Position numbers and translations under genes: made by a program. Below are positions 24,288-33,369 of a DNA stretch of 64,000 nucleotides, one piece after another. The notes below the pieces were generated by a model. It had not been told where the DNA came from and did not search any database. It saw nothing but the letters and a program-made list of their open reading frames with translations. This stretch comes from Burkholderia sp. SRS-W-2-2016 (GTDB taxonomy: Bacteria > Pseudomonadota > Gammaproteobacteria > Burkholderiales > Burkholderiaceae): contig NZ_MSDV01000050.1 of the NCBI RefSeq assembly GCF_001931485.1, forward strand, positions 62,001 through 126,000, read 5' to 3'. Position 1 is the first letter of the stretch. Every line of letters begins with the position of its first letter.

Positions 24288-24611
24288 ATGCGAGTCGTAA
24301 CTCGGATGCGAGCGGCGGCGCCCGGCCGCGCGATTGTAGCGGTTCTAGCCATTTTCGCAGGTTGCGCGCTCACCGGCTGCGGCCAACGCGGTTCGCTTTA
24401 TCTGCCGACAGTACCGCCGATGCCCGCTCCGCCGGCGCATCGCACGCAAACTCCGCCGCCGGAGCAGACCCAACCGGCCGACGACACCAGCTCGATCCCG
24501 GACACCTCCGGCACGCCGCTATCGCTCGCGCCCGACGAACAACTCGCCACGCCGCCCGCTTCCGGCCCGTCGGCACCGCTGCCCGCCTCTGCTGCCCCTT
24601 CTGTTCAATAA
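24288..24611 (+). CDS. lptM: LptM-like small lipoprotein
   Basis: Encodes 107 aa with a signal sequence and lipobox LTGC, followed by GQRGSLYLP, the conserved LptM/YifL segment after the lipidated Cys (about residue 31). The rest is Pro/Thr/Ser-rich and disordered. In Enterobacteria LptM assists oxidative maturation of the LptDE lipopolysaccharide translocon; the same role here is inferred from family. It is followed nine bases later by lysA, the usual lptM-lysA pair. Confidence 0.85.
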   Translation: MRVVTRMRAAAPGRAIVAVLAIFAGCALTGCGQRGSLYLPTVPPMPAPPAHRTQTPPPEQTQPADDTSSIPDTSGTPLSLAPDEQLATPPASGPSAPLPASAAPSVQ

Positions 24612-24620
24612 GACTTCCGC

Positions 24621-25883
24621 ATGACTCGATCCGCATTTGACTACGTCGACGGCGTATTGCACGCCGAAGGCGTGTCCGCCGTTTCCCTCGCCGAGCAGTT
24701 CGGCACGCCGCTGTACGTCTATTCGCGCGCCGCGCTGACCGCCGCATGGAACGCCTACGCGGGCGCCTGCGCGGGCCGTCGCGCGAGCGTGCACGTGGCC
24801 GTGAAGGCCAACAGCAACCTCGCGGTGCTGAACGTGTTCGCGCGTCTCGGCGCGGGCTTCGACATCGTCTCGGGCGGTGAGCTCGCGCGCGTGCTCGCGG
24901 CCGGCGGCAAAGCGGAAAACACCGTGTTTTCCGGGGTCGGCAAGCAGGCGGGCGAAATGCGCGACGCGCTCGCAGCCGGCGTCAAATGCTTCAACGTCGA
25001 ATCGATTCCCGAGCTCGACCGCCTGAATGCGGTCGCCGGCGAAATGGGCAAGAAGGCGCCGGTGTCGCTGCGCGTGAATCCGGACGTCGACGCGAAAACG
25101 CATCCGTACATCTCCACCGGGCTTAAGTCGAACAAGTTCGGCGTCGCGTTCGAAGACGCGCGCGCGACCTACCAGGCGGCCGCGGCGATGGCGCATCTCG
25201 AAGTGGTCGGGATCGACTGCCATATCGGCTCGCAGATCACCGAAGTCGCGCCGTATCTCGACGCGATCGACAAGGTGCTCGAACTCGTCGAGCAGATCGA
25301 GCAGGACGGCATCTCGATTCGCCATATCGACGTCGGCGGCGGCCTCGGCATCACTTACGACGACGAAACGCCGCCGGAAATCGGCGCATTCGTGCGCACC
25401 GTGCTCGATCGCATCGAAGCACGCGGTCACGGTCATCGTGAGGTGTATTTCGAGCCGGGCCGCTCGCTGGTCGGCAATGCCGGCGTGCTGCTCACGCAGG
25501 TCGAATTCCTGAAGCCAGGCGCGGAAAAGAACTTCGCGATCGTCGACGCGGCCATGACCGATCTCGCGCGCCCCGCAATGTACGACGCGTATCACGCGAT
25601 CGAGCCGGTCGTGAAGCGCGACGTACCCGCGCACGTGTACGACGTGGTCGGCCCGGTCTGCGAAAGCGGCGACTGGCTCGGCCGCGAACGGCTGCTCGCG
25701 GTCGAACCGGGCGACCTGCTGGCGATCCGCTCGGCCGGCGCGTACGGCTTCGTGATGAGCTCGAACTACAACACTCGCGGACGTGCGGCCGAAGTGATGG
25801 TGGATGGTACACAGGCGCATGTAGTTCGTGCGCGTGAGGAGATCCAGCAGTTGTTTGCGGGCGAAACGATTTTGCCGGCGTAA
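24621..25883 (+). CDS. lysA: Diaminopimelate decarboxylase
   Basis: Encodes 420 aa of the PLP fold-III family. The PLP lysine is in HVAVKANSN, the His of the CHIGSQI segment and the glycine-rich DVGGGLGI follow, and the substrate Cys/Glu lie in GPVCESGDWLG near the C-terminus. It decarboxylates meso-diaminopimelate to lysine, the final lysine step. No lysine riboswitch was recognised upstream; it is likely driven from the lptM promoter. Confidence 0.96.
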   Translation: MTRSAFDYVDGVLHAEGVSAVSLAEQFGTPLYVYSRAALTAAWNAYAGACAGRRASVHVAVKANSNLAVLNVFARLGAGFDIVSGGELARVLAAGGKAENTVFSGVGKQAGEMRDALAAGVKCFNVESIPELDRLNAVAGEMGKKAPVSLRVNPDVDAKTHPYISTGLKSNKFGVAFEDARATYQAAAAMAHLEVVGIDCHIGSQITEVAPYLDAIDKVLELVEQIEQDGISIRHIDVGGGLGITYDDETPPEIGAFVRTVLDRIEARGHGHREVYFEPGRSLVGNAGVLLTQVEFLKPGAEKNFAIVDAAMTDLARPAMYDAYHAIEPVVKRDVPAHVYDVVGPVCESGDWLGRERLLAVEPGDLLAIRSAGAYGFVMSSNYNTRGRAAEVMVDGTQAHVVRAREEIQQLFAGETILPA

Positions 25884-25935
25884 ACGTCGTATCGGTGAGA
25901 GCGTCGCGGCCGAGCGCCTCACACCGCTTGCGATG

Positions 25936-25971
25936 AAAAAAGGCGATGTCATTGCGACATCGCCTTTTGCT
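25936..25971. terminator. Bidirectional terminator between lysA and msrQ
   Basis: A perfect 13-bp stem AAAAGGCGATGTC/GACATCGCCTTTT has a five-base loop and T runs on both strands, shared by the convergent genes. Confidence 0.85.
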
Positions 25972-26026
25972 TTTGGGGCCTGCTGTTTTGAGGCCCTTTA
26001 AAGCGTGATTAGCACCACCGTCACGC

Positions 26027-26773
26027 TCACCTCCGCTGCGCCCTCGCCGCTCGCCCGCGCAACCACACCACCAAACGCCAGCCGAGCAGCGCGATCATGA
26101 TCGCGCCGTAAATCTTCGGCAGCAGCAGATCGTGCTTGCCGGCCTTCATCCACCAGAAATGCAGGATCGCGAGCGCGCCGATCGGATAGATCGCGCGATG
26201 CAGCGTCTGCCAGCGTCGCCCGAGCTTGCGCACCATCGCGCGCGGCGAGGTCACGGCGAGCGCGATCAGTAGCACGAACGCGGCGAAACCGACGGTGATG
26301 AACGGCCGCTTGCCGATGTCCTTCAGGATCGCCGCGAGATCGAACCACTTGTCGAACCACAGATACGTGGTGAAGTGCAGCGTCGCGTAGAAGAACGCGT
26401 AGAGCCCGAGCATGCGCCGGAACCGCACGAACGCGGCGACGCCGGTCAGCCGCCGCAACGGCGTGACCGCCAGCGTGATGCACAGAAACACCAGCGTCCA
26501 CAGGCCGGTCGAGCGCGTGATGAACTCGATCGGATTTACGCCGAGCCGGTCGGTCACGCCGAACAGCACGAGACGCGCGAGCGGATACAGCGCCACGACA
26601 AACACCACGACTTTCGCCGGCACGACCCAGCGCGCGCCGCCGGCCCGTTGCGCGGTCCCTGCGGACTCCGCGGACGCTGTGGACGCACCGCGCGCACGCG
26701 CCGCGCCGCGGTTCGCCAGCGGTTCGCCGCGGGTGGCAGGTGGGGTCACGGGTTGGGTGTCGGAAGCCATCAT
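26027..26773 (-). CDS. msrQ: MsrQ haem-binding membrane subunit
   Basis: Encodes 248 aa (an adjacent second ATG is equally usable). After a disordered Ala-rich N-terminus of about 50 residues there are about six TM helices. His residues suited to haem ligation occur in FFYATLHFTTYLWF, LGRRWQTLHRAIYPIG and LAILHFWWMK. This is the YedZ/MsrQ family, which takes electrons from the quinone pool to MsrP. It starts eight bases after msrP. Confidence 0.93.
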   Translation of the reverse strand: MMASDTQPVTPPATRGEPLANRGAARARGASTASAESAGTAQRAGGARWVVPAKVVVFVVALYPLARLVLFGVTDRLGVNPIEFITRSTGLWTLVFLCITLAVTPLRRLTGVAAFVRFRRMLGLYAFFYATLHFTTYLWFDKWFDLAAILKDIGKRPFITVGFAAFVLLIALAVTSPRAMVRKLGRRWQTLHRAIYPIGALAILHFWWMKAGKHDLLLPKIYGAIMIALLGWRLVVWLRGRAARAQRR

Positions 26774-26780
26774 CTGAGCC

Positions 26781-27776
26781 TCAGAAGTTCTTCTTCAGGT
26801 CCATGCCCTGATACAGCGATGCGACCTGATCGCCATAGCCGTTGAACATCAGCGTCTTGCGCTTCGGCGTGAAAAAGCCGTCTTCACCGATGCGCCGCTC
26901 GGTCGCCTGGCTCCAGCGCGGATGATCGACGTTAGGATTCACATTCGAATAGAAGCCGTACTCGTTCGCAGCATAGGTGTTCCAGCTGGTCGGCGGCTGC
27001 TTTTCGACGAAGCGGATCTTCACCAGCGACTTCGCGCTCTTGAAGCCGTACTTCCACGGCACCACGATGCGCACCGGCGCGCCGTTCTGGTTCGGCAGCA
27101 CCTGGCCGTAGACGCCCATTGTCAGCAGCGTCAGCGGGTTCATCGCCTCGTCCATCCGCAGACCTTCCGAGTAAGGCCAGTCGAGCACCGGCGTCGACAG
27201 TCCGGGCATCTGCGACTGATCGGCCAGCGTGATGAACTGCACGTACTTCGCGTTGCCGGTCGGCTCCACGCGCTTGATCAGCTCCGCGAGCGGCACGCCG
27301 ACCCACGGAATCACCATCGACCATCCTTCGACGCAACGCAGCCGGTACACCCGCTCCTCGAGCGGCGCGAGCTTCAGCAACTCGTCGAGGTCGTACACCT
27401 TCGGATTCTTGATCGCGCCCTCGACGCTGACCTTCCACGGCCTTGGGCGCAACGAGCCGGCGTTTTGCGCGGGGTCGGATTTGTCGGTGCCGAACTCGTA
27501 GAAGTTGTTGTACGTCGTGATGTCCTTGAACGGCGTCACCTTGTCGAGCGCGACGAACTTCGCGTTGGTCTTCGCCGCCAGCTTCTGCGCCTTCGGGTCC
27601 GGCGACGAGTACGCGGCGAGCGCCTCGCCGCTCACGCCGATCAGACTGCCGAGCGCCATCGCGCCAGCTGCCTGGAGAATGCGCCGGCGGTTCTCGAATA
27701 CGTGTTGCGGCGTGATTTCGCTGCGCGCGATGTCATCGCCGGTCAGTTGAATTCTGTCGCTTCGCTTGATCCACAT
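26781..27776 (-). CDS. msrP: Protein-methionine-sulfoxide reductase catalytic subunit MsrP
   Basis: Encodes 331 aa from the ATG at 27776, preceded by AAGGAGC; the upstream extension is not conserved-looking. A twin-arginine signal (ENRRRILQAAG) begins near residue 25. The molybdenum-ligand Cys is in YRLRCVEGWSM, and WVGVPLAELI and VPWKYGFKSAKS are typical of the family. It repairs oxidised methionines of periplasmic proteins using a molybdopterin cofactor, with electrons from MsrQ. Confidence 0.95.
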   Translation of the reverse strand: MWIKRSDRIQLTGDDIARSEITPQHVFENRRRILQAAGAMALGSLIGVSGEALAAYSSPDPKAQKLAAKTNAKFVALDKVTPFKDITTYNNFYEFGTDKSDPAQNAGSLRPRPWKVSVEGAIKNPKVYDLDELLKLAPLEERVYRLRCVEGWSMVIPWVGVPLAELIKRVEPTGNAKYVQFITLADQSQMPGLSTPVLDWPYSEGLRMDEAMNPLTLLTMGVYGQVLPNQNGAPVRIVVPWKYGFKSAKSLVKIRFVEKQPPTSWNTYAANEYGFYSNVNPNVDHPRWSQATERRIGEDGFFTPKRKTLMFNGYGDQVASLYQGMDLKKNF

Positions 27777-27921
27777 CGTGCTGCTCCTTGCCGGCCCGCC
27801 GCTCGCTGCGGCTCGCGGGCCTGTCTGATGATCGTCCGTTCGCAGACATCTGTCGTCCACGGATCAATACGTGGGTGCTCGACTGGTGAACACGGGCACG
27901 CAACGAATATTCCTTTGGCCG

Positions 27922-27956
27922 TAAAAAAACCGCCGGTGCAAAGCACGCGGCGGTTC
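27922..27956 (-). terminator. Terminator of resB-ccsB
   Basis: On the minus strand a hairpin of AACCGCCGCGTGC with GCACCGGCGGTT (small internal mismatch) is followed by seven T, about 35 bases after the ccsB stop. Confidence 0.75.
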
Positions 27957-27990
27957 TTGGTCGACTTTTGCCGATACGACGCGGCAGCGC

Positions 27991-29199
27991 TTACAGCTTG
28001 CCGTAGCTATGCAGGCCCGACAGGAACATGTTCACGCCGAGGAACGCGAAGGTCGTGACCAGCAGGCCGGTCAGCGCCCACCATGCGGCGACCGCGCCGC
28101 GCAGGCCCTTCATCAGACGCATATGCAGCCACGCGGCGTAGTTCAGCCACACGATCAGCGCCCACGTTTCCTTCGGGTCCCAGCTCCAGTAGCCGCCCCA
28201 TGCTTCCGCGGCCCACAGCGCGCCGAGAATCGTCGCGATCGTGAAAAACGCGAAGCCGACCGCGATCGATTTGTACATCACGTCGTCCAGCACTTCGAGC
28301 GCCGGCAGTCGATCGCCGAGCACGCCACGCTCCTTCGCCAGATACGCGACCGCGACCATCGCCGACAGCGCGAAGCTGCCATAACCGATGAAGTTCGCCG
28401 GCACGTGGATCTTCATCCACCAGCTTTGCAGCGCCGGCACGAGCGGCTGGATCTGCTGCGCGTCGCGCGCCACCGAGTACCACATCAGGAAGCCGACCGC
28501 CGCGCTGATCACCAGCAGCACGAACGCGCCGAGCGCGCGCGTGTTGTAGTGCTGTTCGTAATACAGATAGAACAGCGCGGTGATCAGGCTGAACAGCACG
28601 AATACTTCATACAGATTCGAGATTGGAATATGGCCGACGTCCGCGCCGATCAGGTACGACTCGTACCAGCGCACCATCAGCCCGACGAAGCCCATCAGCA
28701 CCGCGACCCACGTCATCTTCGAGCCGATCGCGGCGCCGGTCGGCGAGCGCGACAACAACCCGATCCAGTAGAACACGGTCGCGAACACGAAGAGCGCGCT
28801 CATCCACAGGATCGCGGACTGGCTCGACAGGAAGTATTTGAGGAAGAACGCGGTATCCGCGCGGCTCAGGTCGCCCTGGTAGATCTGAATGGCCAGCAGC
28901 GACAGCGCGGCGATCCCGATCATCAGCGGCCGCACCGGCTTCCAGCGCCAGCCGAGCACGACGAACACCGGCACCGAGCACACCAGCACCAGCTTGTCGT
29001 AGTAATTCATGAACGGGTGATAGCGCGACAGCGCAAACCCGGCGCCCGCGACGAGCAGCAGCGCAAACAGCCAGTCGAAGATGCCGAGCCGTTTCAGAAA
29101 CGGCCGGTCGTCGTATTGCGCGAGTTCGGGCAGAGCGCCCGCGAACGCCTTGTCGGCGCGCTTGGCGGAAGAGGATGAGGAAACCTGAGTCAAGTCCAT
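27991..29199 (-). CDS. ccsB: Cytochrome c biogenesis protein CcsB (ResC)
   Basis: Encodes 402 aa with about eight TM helices. The tryptophan-rich WWD haem-handling motif is WGGYWSWDPKETWAL, flanked by conserved His (LHMRLM and IHVPANFIGYG). With ResB it forms the System II haem lyase that attaches haem to CXXCH apocytochromes outside the membrane. It follows resB with a four-base gap and is the last gene of the pair. Confidence 0.94.
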   Translation of the reverse strand: MDLTQVSSSSSAKRADKAFAGALPELAQYDDRPFLKRLGIFDWLFALLLVAGAGFALSRYHPFMNYYDKLVLVCSVPVFVVLGWRWKPVRPLMIGIAALSLLAIQIYQGDLSRADTAFFLKYFLSSQSAILWMSALFVFATVFYWIGLLSRSPTGAAIGSKMTWVAVLMGFVGLMVRWYESYLIGADVGHIPISNLYEVFVLFSLITALFYLYYEQHYNTRALGAFVLLVISAAVGFLMWYSVARDAQQIQPLVPALQSWWMKIHVPANFIGYGSFALSAMVAVAYLAKERGVLGDRLPALEVLDDVMYKSIAVGFAFFTIATILGALWAAEAWGGYWSWDPKETWALIVWLNYAAWLHMRLMKGLRGAVAAWWALTGLLVTTFAFLGVNMFLSGLHSYGKL

Positions 29200-29203
29200 G
29201 ATC

Positions 29204-31396
29204 TTACCGGGTCGAATCCTGTGAGCTTGCGTGCGGCGCGGCGGCGTCGGCTGCTTCGATGAGTTTCGCGCCGAGCGCGGTGCCCACGGCGTCGCGCGTC
29301 TGGACGAACTCTTTTTCGAAGTCGAGCGTCTTGCGTGCGCTCGACATCGCCATCACAACGCTGGTGCCGTGGTCCGTGTCCTTGAGCCAGAACCACAGCC
29401 GGCGTTCGCGCACGTAGAACATCGAGAAGATGCCCAATACGAGAAGCAGGCTGCCAAGATACACGACTTTTTTGCCCGGCGCGCGCGTCAACTGAAATAC
29501 CGAAGCTTGCACCTGCCTGAAGGAGTCAAGCTGCAAATAGACCGGCGATCCATACAGAAAGCTGTCGGATATCGCATTCAGCGAACTCTGGATAAAGCGG
29601 CTCGATTCCGCGTTGGCCGCCGCGGCGGGCTCGCCGAGCTGCTGGCGCGACAGTTGCCACAGATCCCAGGTCACACCTTCCAGCATGCGCAGCAGCAAGC
29701 CGGCGGCCTTCTCCTGCTCGCCCTTGGGCACCGACCGGTCGATAAAGCCGGCGATCGCCTGGAAGCCGCCGAGCGTCTCGCCGTTCGGCATCTTCATGCT
29801 GGCGTCGGCGCCCGAGAACAGGGTCAGTACGCGCGATGCGCTTTCTTCCAGATGCTGCTGCAGTTCCGGGTTCGAGCCGGGCACCGAGCGCTGCGCGAAC
29901 TGGCGCGCGGCGGTGGCGCGCATCGCCGGGTCTTCGAGCGTTGCGCGCAGGTGCATCCATTCGTTCAGCGTGCCGCCGCTGTCGGCGGGGATGCGCAGAT
30001 AGCGGAACGGGTCGTTCGGATTCGCGCGCATGCCGGCGAGGAACATCTTCTCGCCGTTCACGTCGACCGGCAGCATGTAGTTGTTGTACTCGCGCGCCTG
30101 GCCGTCCTTGCCGCGAATCTTGTACTGCACCGACGGGCCGACGTTGTGCAGATCGAGCGGCTTCGAGGTCTTCGCGCCGGAGCCCAGACGCTCGTCGAAC
30201 GCTTCCTTCAGCGAGCGGTGCGCGGCGACTCCGCGCGCATCGTTCTGGCCGTTGGCGTTCGAGATGTTTTCGACGTTGATCGCGCGGAAGTCGGTGAATT
30301 CGACGGTCTGGCCGTCGCCGAGCGGCGTGGCCGTGTTCAACGGCGCATTGCCGCCGATCGTGCCGCCGAACGGCGCGGTCTTCGCACTCGCGCCGGTCAT
30401 CGGGTACGCGGTCATCTGCATCTGCGAGCCGCCGTCCTGGAAGCTCGACTGATAGATCGACACGCCTTCGTATTCGAACGGCTTGTTGACCTCGATGCGC
30501 GCCGGCACGCGCGCGCCGGTCTTGTGATCGATCACGACGATGTCGCTGGCGAACAGCTTCGGCATCCCGGTCGAGTAGTAATCGACGATGAACTTGTTCA
30601 GCTCGATCGAAAACGGCAGGTCCTGGATCAGCGAGCCGTTCGGCTGGTTCAGGATCGCAGTCGACACGTGCTGGCCTTCCGGCACCCACGCGTAGCCGCG
30701 GAACGTCGGGTTCGATTCCGACAGCCGGTGTTCGGGCGGAATCTCGCTGATCATCGTGTTCGCGTTGATCGGCGACTTGTCGAACAGCCACATCTGCAGC
30801 TTGATCGGCAGATTGCTGTCGAGCAGACCGCCCAGACAGATCACGACGATCGCGAGGTGCGCGGAGATATAGCCGAACCTGGTCAGCGCGCCGCGCTTCG
30901 CGGCGATCAGCGTCGCGCCTTCCGACTCGCGCGTGACGAACTTGTAGCCGAGCTTCGCCGACAGCTTGCCGAGCACCGCCGCGCTCTGCGCGCGGGTGCC
31001 GTGCACCGCGAACTCGCCCTTGTGATGAAACGCGCGCAGGCTGCCTTCGCGGACCTTGTCCTTCCAGCTTTTCGCGTCGGCGAGCATCTTCGGCGCATTG
31101 CGGATCACGCACAGCGACACCGACACCATCAGGAAGCCGAGGATCAGCATGAACCACCACGAGCTGTACACCGTGTACAGGCTCAGCGCGCGGAAGATGT
31201 CCGCCCAGAACGGACCGAACTGGTTGACGTAGTTGGGATAGGGATCGTCCTGCGTGAGGACGGTGCCGATAATGCTGGCGATCGACAGAATCACGAGCAG
31301 CGCGATCGCGAAACGCATCGAGCTCAGGAGCTCGATGATGCTGCGCATGACGCGATTGCCCGACTTCGACTGCAGACCCGACGTGGTGACGCTCAT
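29204..31396 (-). CDS. resB: Cytochrome c biogenesis protein ResB
   Basis: Encodes 730 aa. Three TM helices lie near the N-terminus (about 20-45, 75-100, 170-195), followed by a large periplasmic domain and a last TM helix near 635-660. The N-terminal IIELLSSMRFAIALLVILSIASI and the LGSLLLVLGIFSMFYVRERR segment are typical of ResB/Ccs1. It partners CcsB. The nearby di-haem cytochrome gene is a plausible client but has its own terminator. Confidence 0.94.
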   Translation of the reverse strand: MSVTTSGLQSKSGNRVMRSIIELLSSMRFAIALLVILSIASIIGTVLTQDDPYPNYVNQFGPFWADIFRALSLYTVYSSWWFMLILGFLMVSVSLCVIRNAPKMLADAKSWKDKVREGSLRAFHHKGEFAVHGTRAQSAAVLGKLSAKLGYKFVTRESEGATLIAAKRGALTRFGYISAHLAIVVICLGGLLDSNLPIKLQMWLFDKSPINANTMISEIPPEHRLSESNPTFRGYAWVPEGQHVSTAILNQPNGSLIQDLPFSIELNKFIVDYYSTGMPKLFASDIVVIDHKTGARVPARIEVNKPFEYEGVSIYQSSFQDGGSQMQMTAYPMTGASAKTAPFGGTIGGNAPLNTATPLGDGQTVEFTDFRAINVENISNANGQNDARGVAAHRSLKEAFDERLGSGAKTSKPLDLHNVGPSVQYKIRGKDGQAREYNNYMLPVDVNGEKMFLAGMRANPNDPFRYLRIPADSGGTLNEWMHLRATLEDPAMRATAARQFAQRSVPGSNPELQQHLEESASRVLTLFSGADASMKMPNGETLGGFQAIAGFIDRSVPKGEQEKAAGLLLRMLEGVTWDLWQLSRQQLGEPAAAANAESSRFIQSSLNAISDSFLYGSPVYLQLDSFRQVQASVFQLTRAPGKKVVYLGSLLLVLGIFSMFYVRERRLWFWLKDTDHGTSVVMAMSSARKTLDFEKEFVQTRDAVGTALGAKLIEAADAAAPHASSQDSTR

Positions 31397-31416
31397 TCAA
31401 ACTCCGACTGAACAGC

Positions 31417-31463
31417 AAAAAAGGGTGAAGGGCTGTCGTAGGCACGACGCCCTCACCCTTTTC
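31417..31463 (-). terminator. Terminator of the cytochrome c gene
   Basis: A long hairpin (AAAAGGGTGA...TCACCCTTTT with inner GGGC/GCCC and GTCGT/ACGAC pairing) ends in a T run on the minus strand. It lies between the cytochrome stop and the resB start, so the two are separate transcription units. Confidence 0.75.
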
Positions 31464-31540
31464 TTGTTTTTCCCGGCCTTGCGAGGCCGGTTGAATTGCG
31501 CGCGCGGACCGCTTACCGCAGCCCGCTCAGGGCAGTCCAC

Positions 31541-32194
31541 TTAACGCAGACCCGCGATGTAATCCGCAACCGCCTTGATCTCGTTGTCCGACAGACGTGA
31601 TGCTATCGCATGCATCGCGTCGTTGTTATTACGCGCGCCCGGACCCTGGGTGAACGCGGCCAGCTGCGCGACCGAATATTCGGCCCACTGTCCCGACAGG
31701 CGCGGATACTGGATCGGAATGCCTTGGCCCGTGGGCCCGTGGCAGCTCGCGCAGGCCGGCACGCCGCGATCCGCAATGCCGCCGCGATAAATCTGCTGAC
31801 CGACTGCGACGGTGGCCTTGTTATGCGCATAGCCCGGCTTCGGCGTTTGCGTCGAGAAATAGGCCGCGACGTTGATCATGTCCTGGTCGGAGAGCGCGGC
31901 GGCCATGCCCGCCATGATCGCGTTGTTGCGCGCGGGCTGCTTGGCCCCCGGCTGCGTCTTGAAATCTCGGAGCTGCTTGACGAGATACTCGGGGTGTTGG
32001 CCCGCCAGCTTCGGATAGGCGCCCCCGGCACTGTTGCCGTCCGCGCCGTGGCATGACGCGCATACCTGAACCGCGATTGCCTGTCCCCGATTGATGTCCG
32101 GCTTTGCCGGTTCTGCTGCTCGTGCCTGAATTGCCAAACCTGAAAGACCTGCCGCTACATGAAGCACCATCAGAGTCTTGCTCAGTCGATTCAT
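31541..32194 (-). CDS. Di-haem cytochrome c (cytochrome c4-like)
   Basis: Encodes 217 aa from the ATG at 32194. A Sec signal peptide (about 1-26, ending ARA) precedes two similar class I cytochrome domains with CASCH at 45-49 and 148-152. Each is followed by a possible Met ligand region (NAIMAGM and NDAMHAIAS). The tandem structure is that of cytochrome c4, a periplasmic electron carrier to terminal oxidases. Haem would be attached by ResB-CcsB encoded next door. Confidence 0.9.
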   Translation of the reverse strand: MNRLSKTLMVLHVAAGLSGLAIQARAAEPAKPDINRGQAIAVQVCASCHGADGNSAGGAYPKLAGQHPEYLVKQLRDFKTQPGAKQPARNNAIMAGMAAALSDQDMINVAAYFSTQTPKPGYAHNKATVAVGQQIYRGGIADRGVPACASCHGPTGQGIPIQYPRLSGQWAEYSVAQLAAFTQGPGARNNNDAMHAIASRLSDNEIKAVADYIAGLR

Positions 32195-32414
32195 TCGCAC
32201 ACCCTGTCTCGTCTTGTGGGATTTTAGAGGTTTTGCAAAATACGACGACGGCGACCAAGTGACCGCCAGGAGCCGCCAAGGCACGTGGGGCGGGCTCCTC
32301 AGGTTTTCAGTAAACCATCGTATTGTACAATAACTCGCTAATCGCTAAGACGCCAGTCGGGCTTGACCCCGTTGCCGTTCCGGACTTTGCGGCGTCTCCA
32401 ATCTGGCCTCCATC

Positions 32415-33065
32415 ATGCCCTTCCTGCTCCACGAATCCCGTTTCTTCACCACCGTCAACCATCTGCGCGACCTGCCCGCCACCGCGCAGCCCGAGATCGC
32501 CTTCGCAGGGCGCTCGAACGCCGGCAAGTCGACCGCGATCAATCTGCTCTGCAATCAGAAGCGGCTTGCGTTCGCGAGTAAGACGCCGGGGCGCACCCAG
32601 CACATCAATTATTTTTCGGTCGGCAAGGCGGACGATCCGACCGCCTATCTGGTCGACCTGCCCGGCTACGGCTACGCGGAAGTGCCGGGTGCGGCGAAGG
32701 CGCACTGGGAAGCGTTGCTCTCCACCTATCTGCAATCGCGCTCGCAATTGCGCGGCATGATCCTGATGATGGACTCGCGCCGTCCGTTGACCGAGCTGGA
32801 CCGGCGCATGATCGAGTGGTTCGCGCCGACCGGCAAGCCGATCCACACGCTGCTCACGAAGTGCGACAAGTTGACGCGGCAGGAAAGCGTGAACTCGCTG
32901 CGCGCCGCGCAGAAGGGTCTCGCCGAATACCGGGCCGCCGGCTATCGCGGCGAACTGACCGCGCAGCTGTTCTCGGCGCTCAAGCGCGTCGGACTCGACG
33001 AAGCGCATGCGCTGATCGAAAGCTGGCTGATTCCCGAAGCGGCGGGCGCGGCAGACCAGAGCTAG
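32415..33065 (+). CDS. engB: Ribosome biogenesis GTPase EngB (YsxC/YihA)
   Basis: Encodes 216 aa. The GTPase motifs are G1 GRSNAGKS (32-39), G2 region KTPGRTQHINYF, G3 DLPGYGYAEV and G4 TKCDK. It helps late assembly of the 50S subunit in the cytoplasm. It diverges from the cytochrome c gene; a TATTGTACAATA palindrome in the shared spacer offers a TACAAT box to each strand. Confidence 0.95.
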   Translation: MPFLLHESRFFTTVNHLRDLPATAQPEIAFAGRSNAGKSTAINLLCNQKRLAFASKTPGRTQHINYFSVGKADDPTAYLVDLPGYGYAEVPGAAKAHWEALLSTYLQSRSQLRGMILMMDSRRPLTELDRRMIEWFAPTGKPIHTLLTKCDKLTRQESVNSLRAAQKGLAEYRAAGYRGELTAQLFSALKRVGLDEAHALIESWLIPEAAGAADQS

Positions 33066-33170
33066 TGCGCTGCCGGCGGAATTTCCTCCACGCCGGAATT
33101 ATTCGATTCGCTTGAAAGCGTGGAAGCGCGCGCGAAACCCGCGTGAAAGCGCGCTGTTTCGGCCGCCCAT

Positions 33171-33198
33171 AAAAAAACCCGCCGCTTGAACGGCGGGT
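33171..33198 (-). terminator. Minus-strand terminator with no matching gene
   Basis: The stem ACCCGCCG/CGGCGGGT (33177-33184 and 33191-33198) is followed by seven T on the minus strand only; the plus strand has no T run. The flanking genes engB and hemB are both on the plus strand, so the transcript it would end is unknown. Confidence 0.6.
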
Positions 33199-33369
33199 CA
33201 AACAGCCTAATCGAAAAAACGACAGGCACCCGCTCAGGGAGGAGAAGCGGGGAGGTCAGCGCCAGGCGCCTTGCTCGATCGGTATGATATACCATTGTCT
33301 CGAAAAGTTTCCGGGAGCGGAGCCAGGCGTTATTTGTCCACTCCTCACATCCACGATCTTCGATTCGAT

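Noticed and set aside
24288..24620. Lysine riboswitch before lysA
   Set aside because: The space upstream of lysA is the lptM coding region and nine bases; no riboswitch-like structure fits.
33062..33295. 77-aa minus-strand ORF between engB and hemB
   Set aside because: It crosses the minus-strand terminator and lacks a ribosome binding site; a non-coding RNA is a better explanation of the signals.
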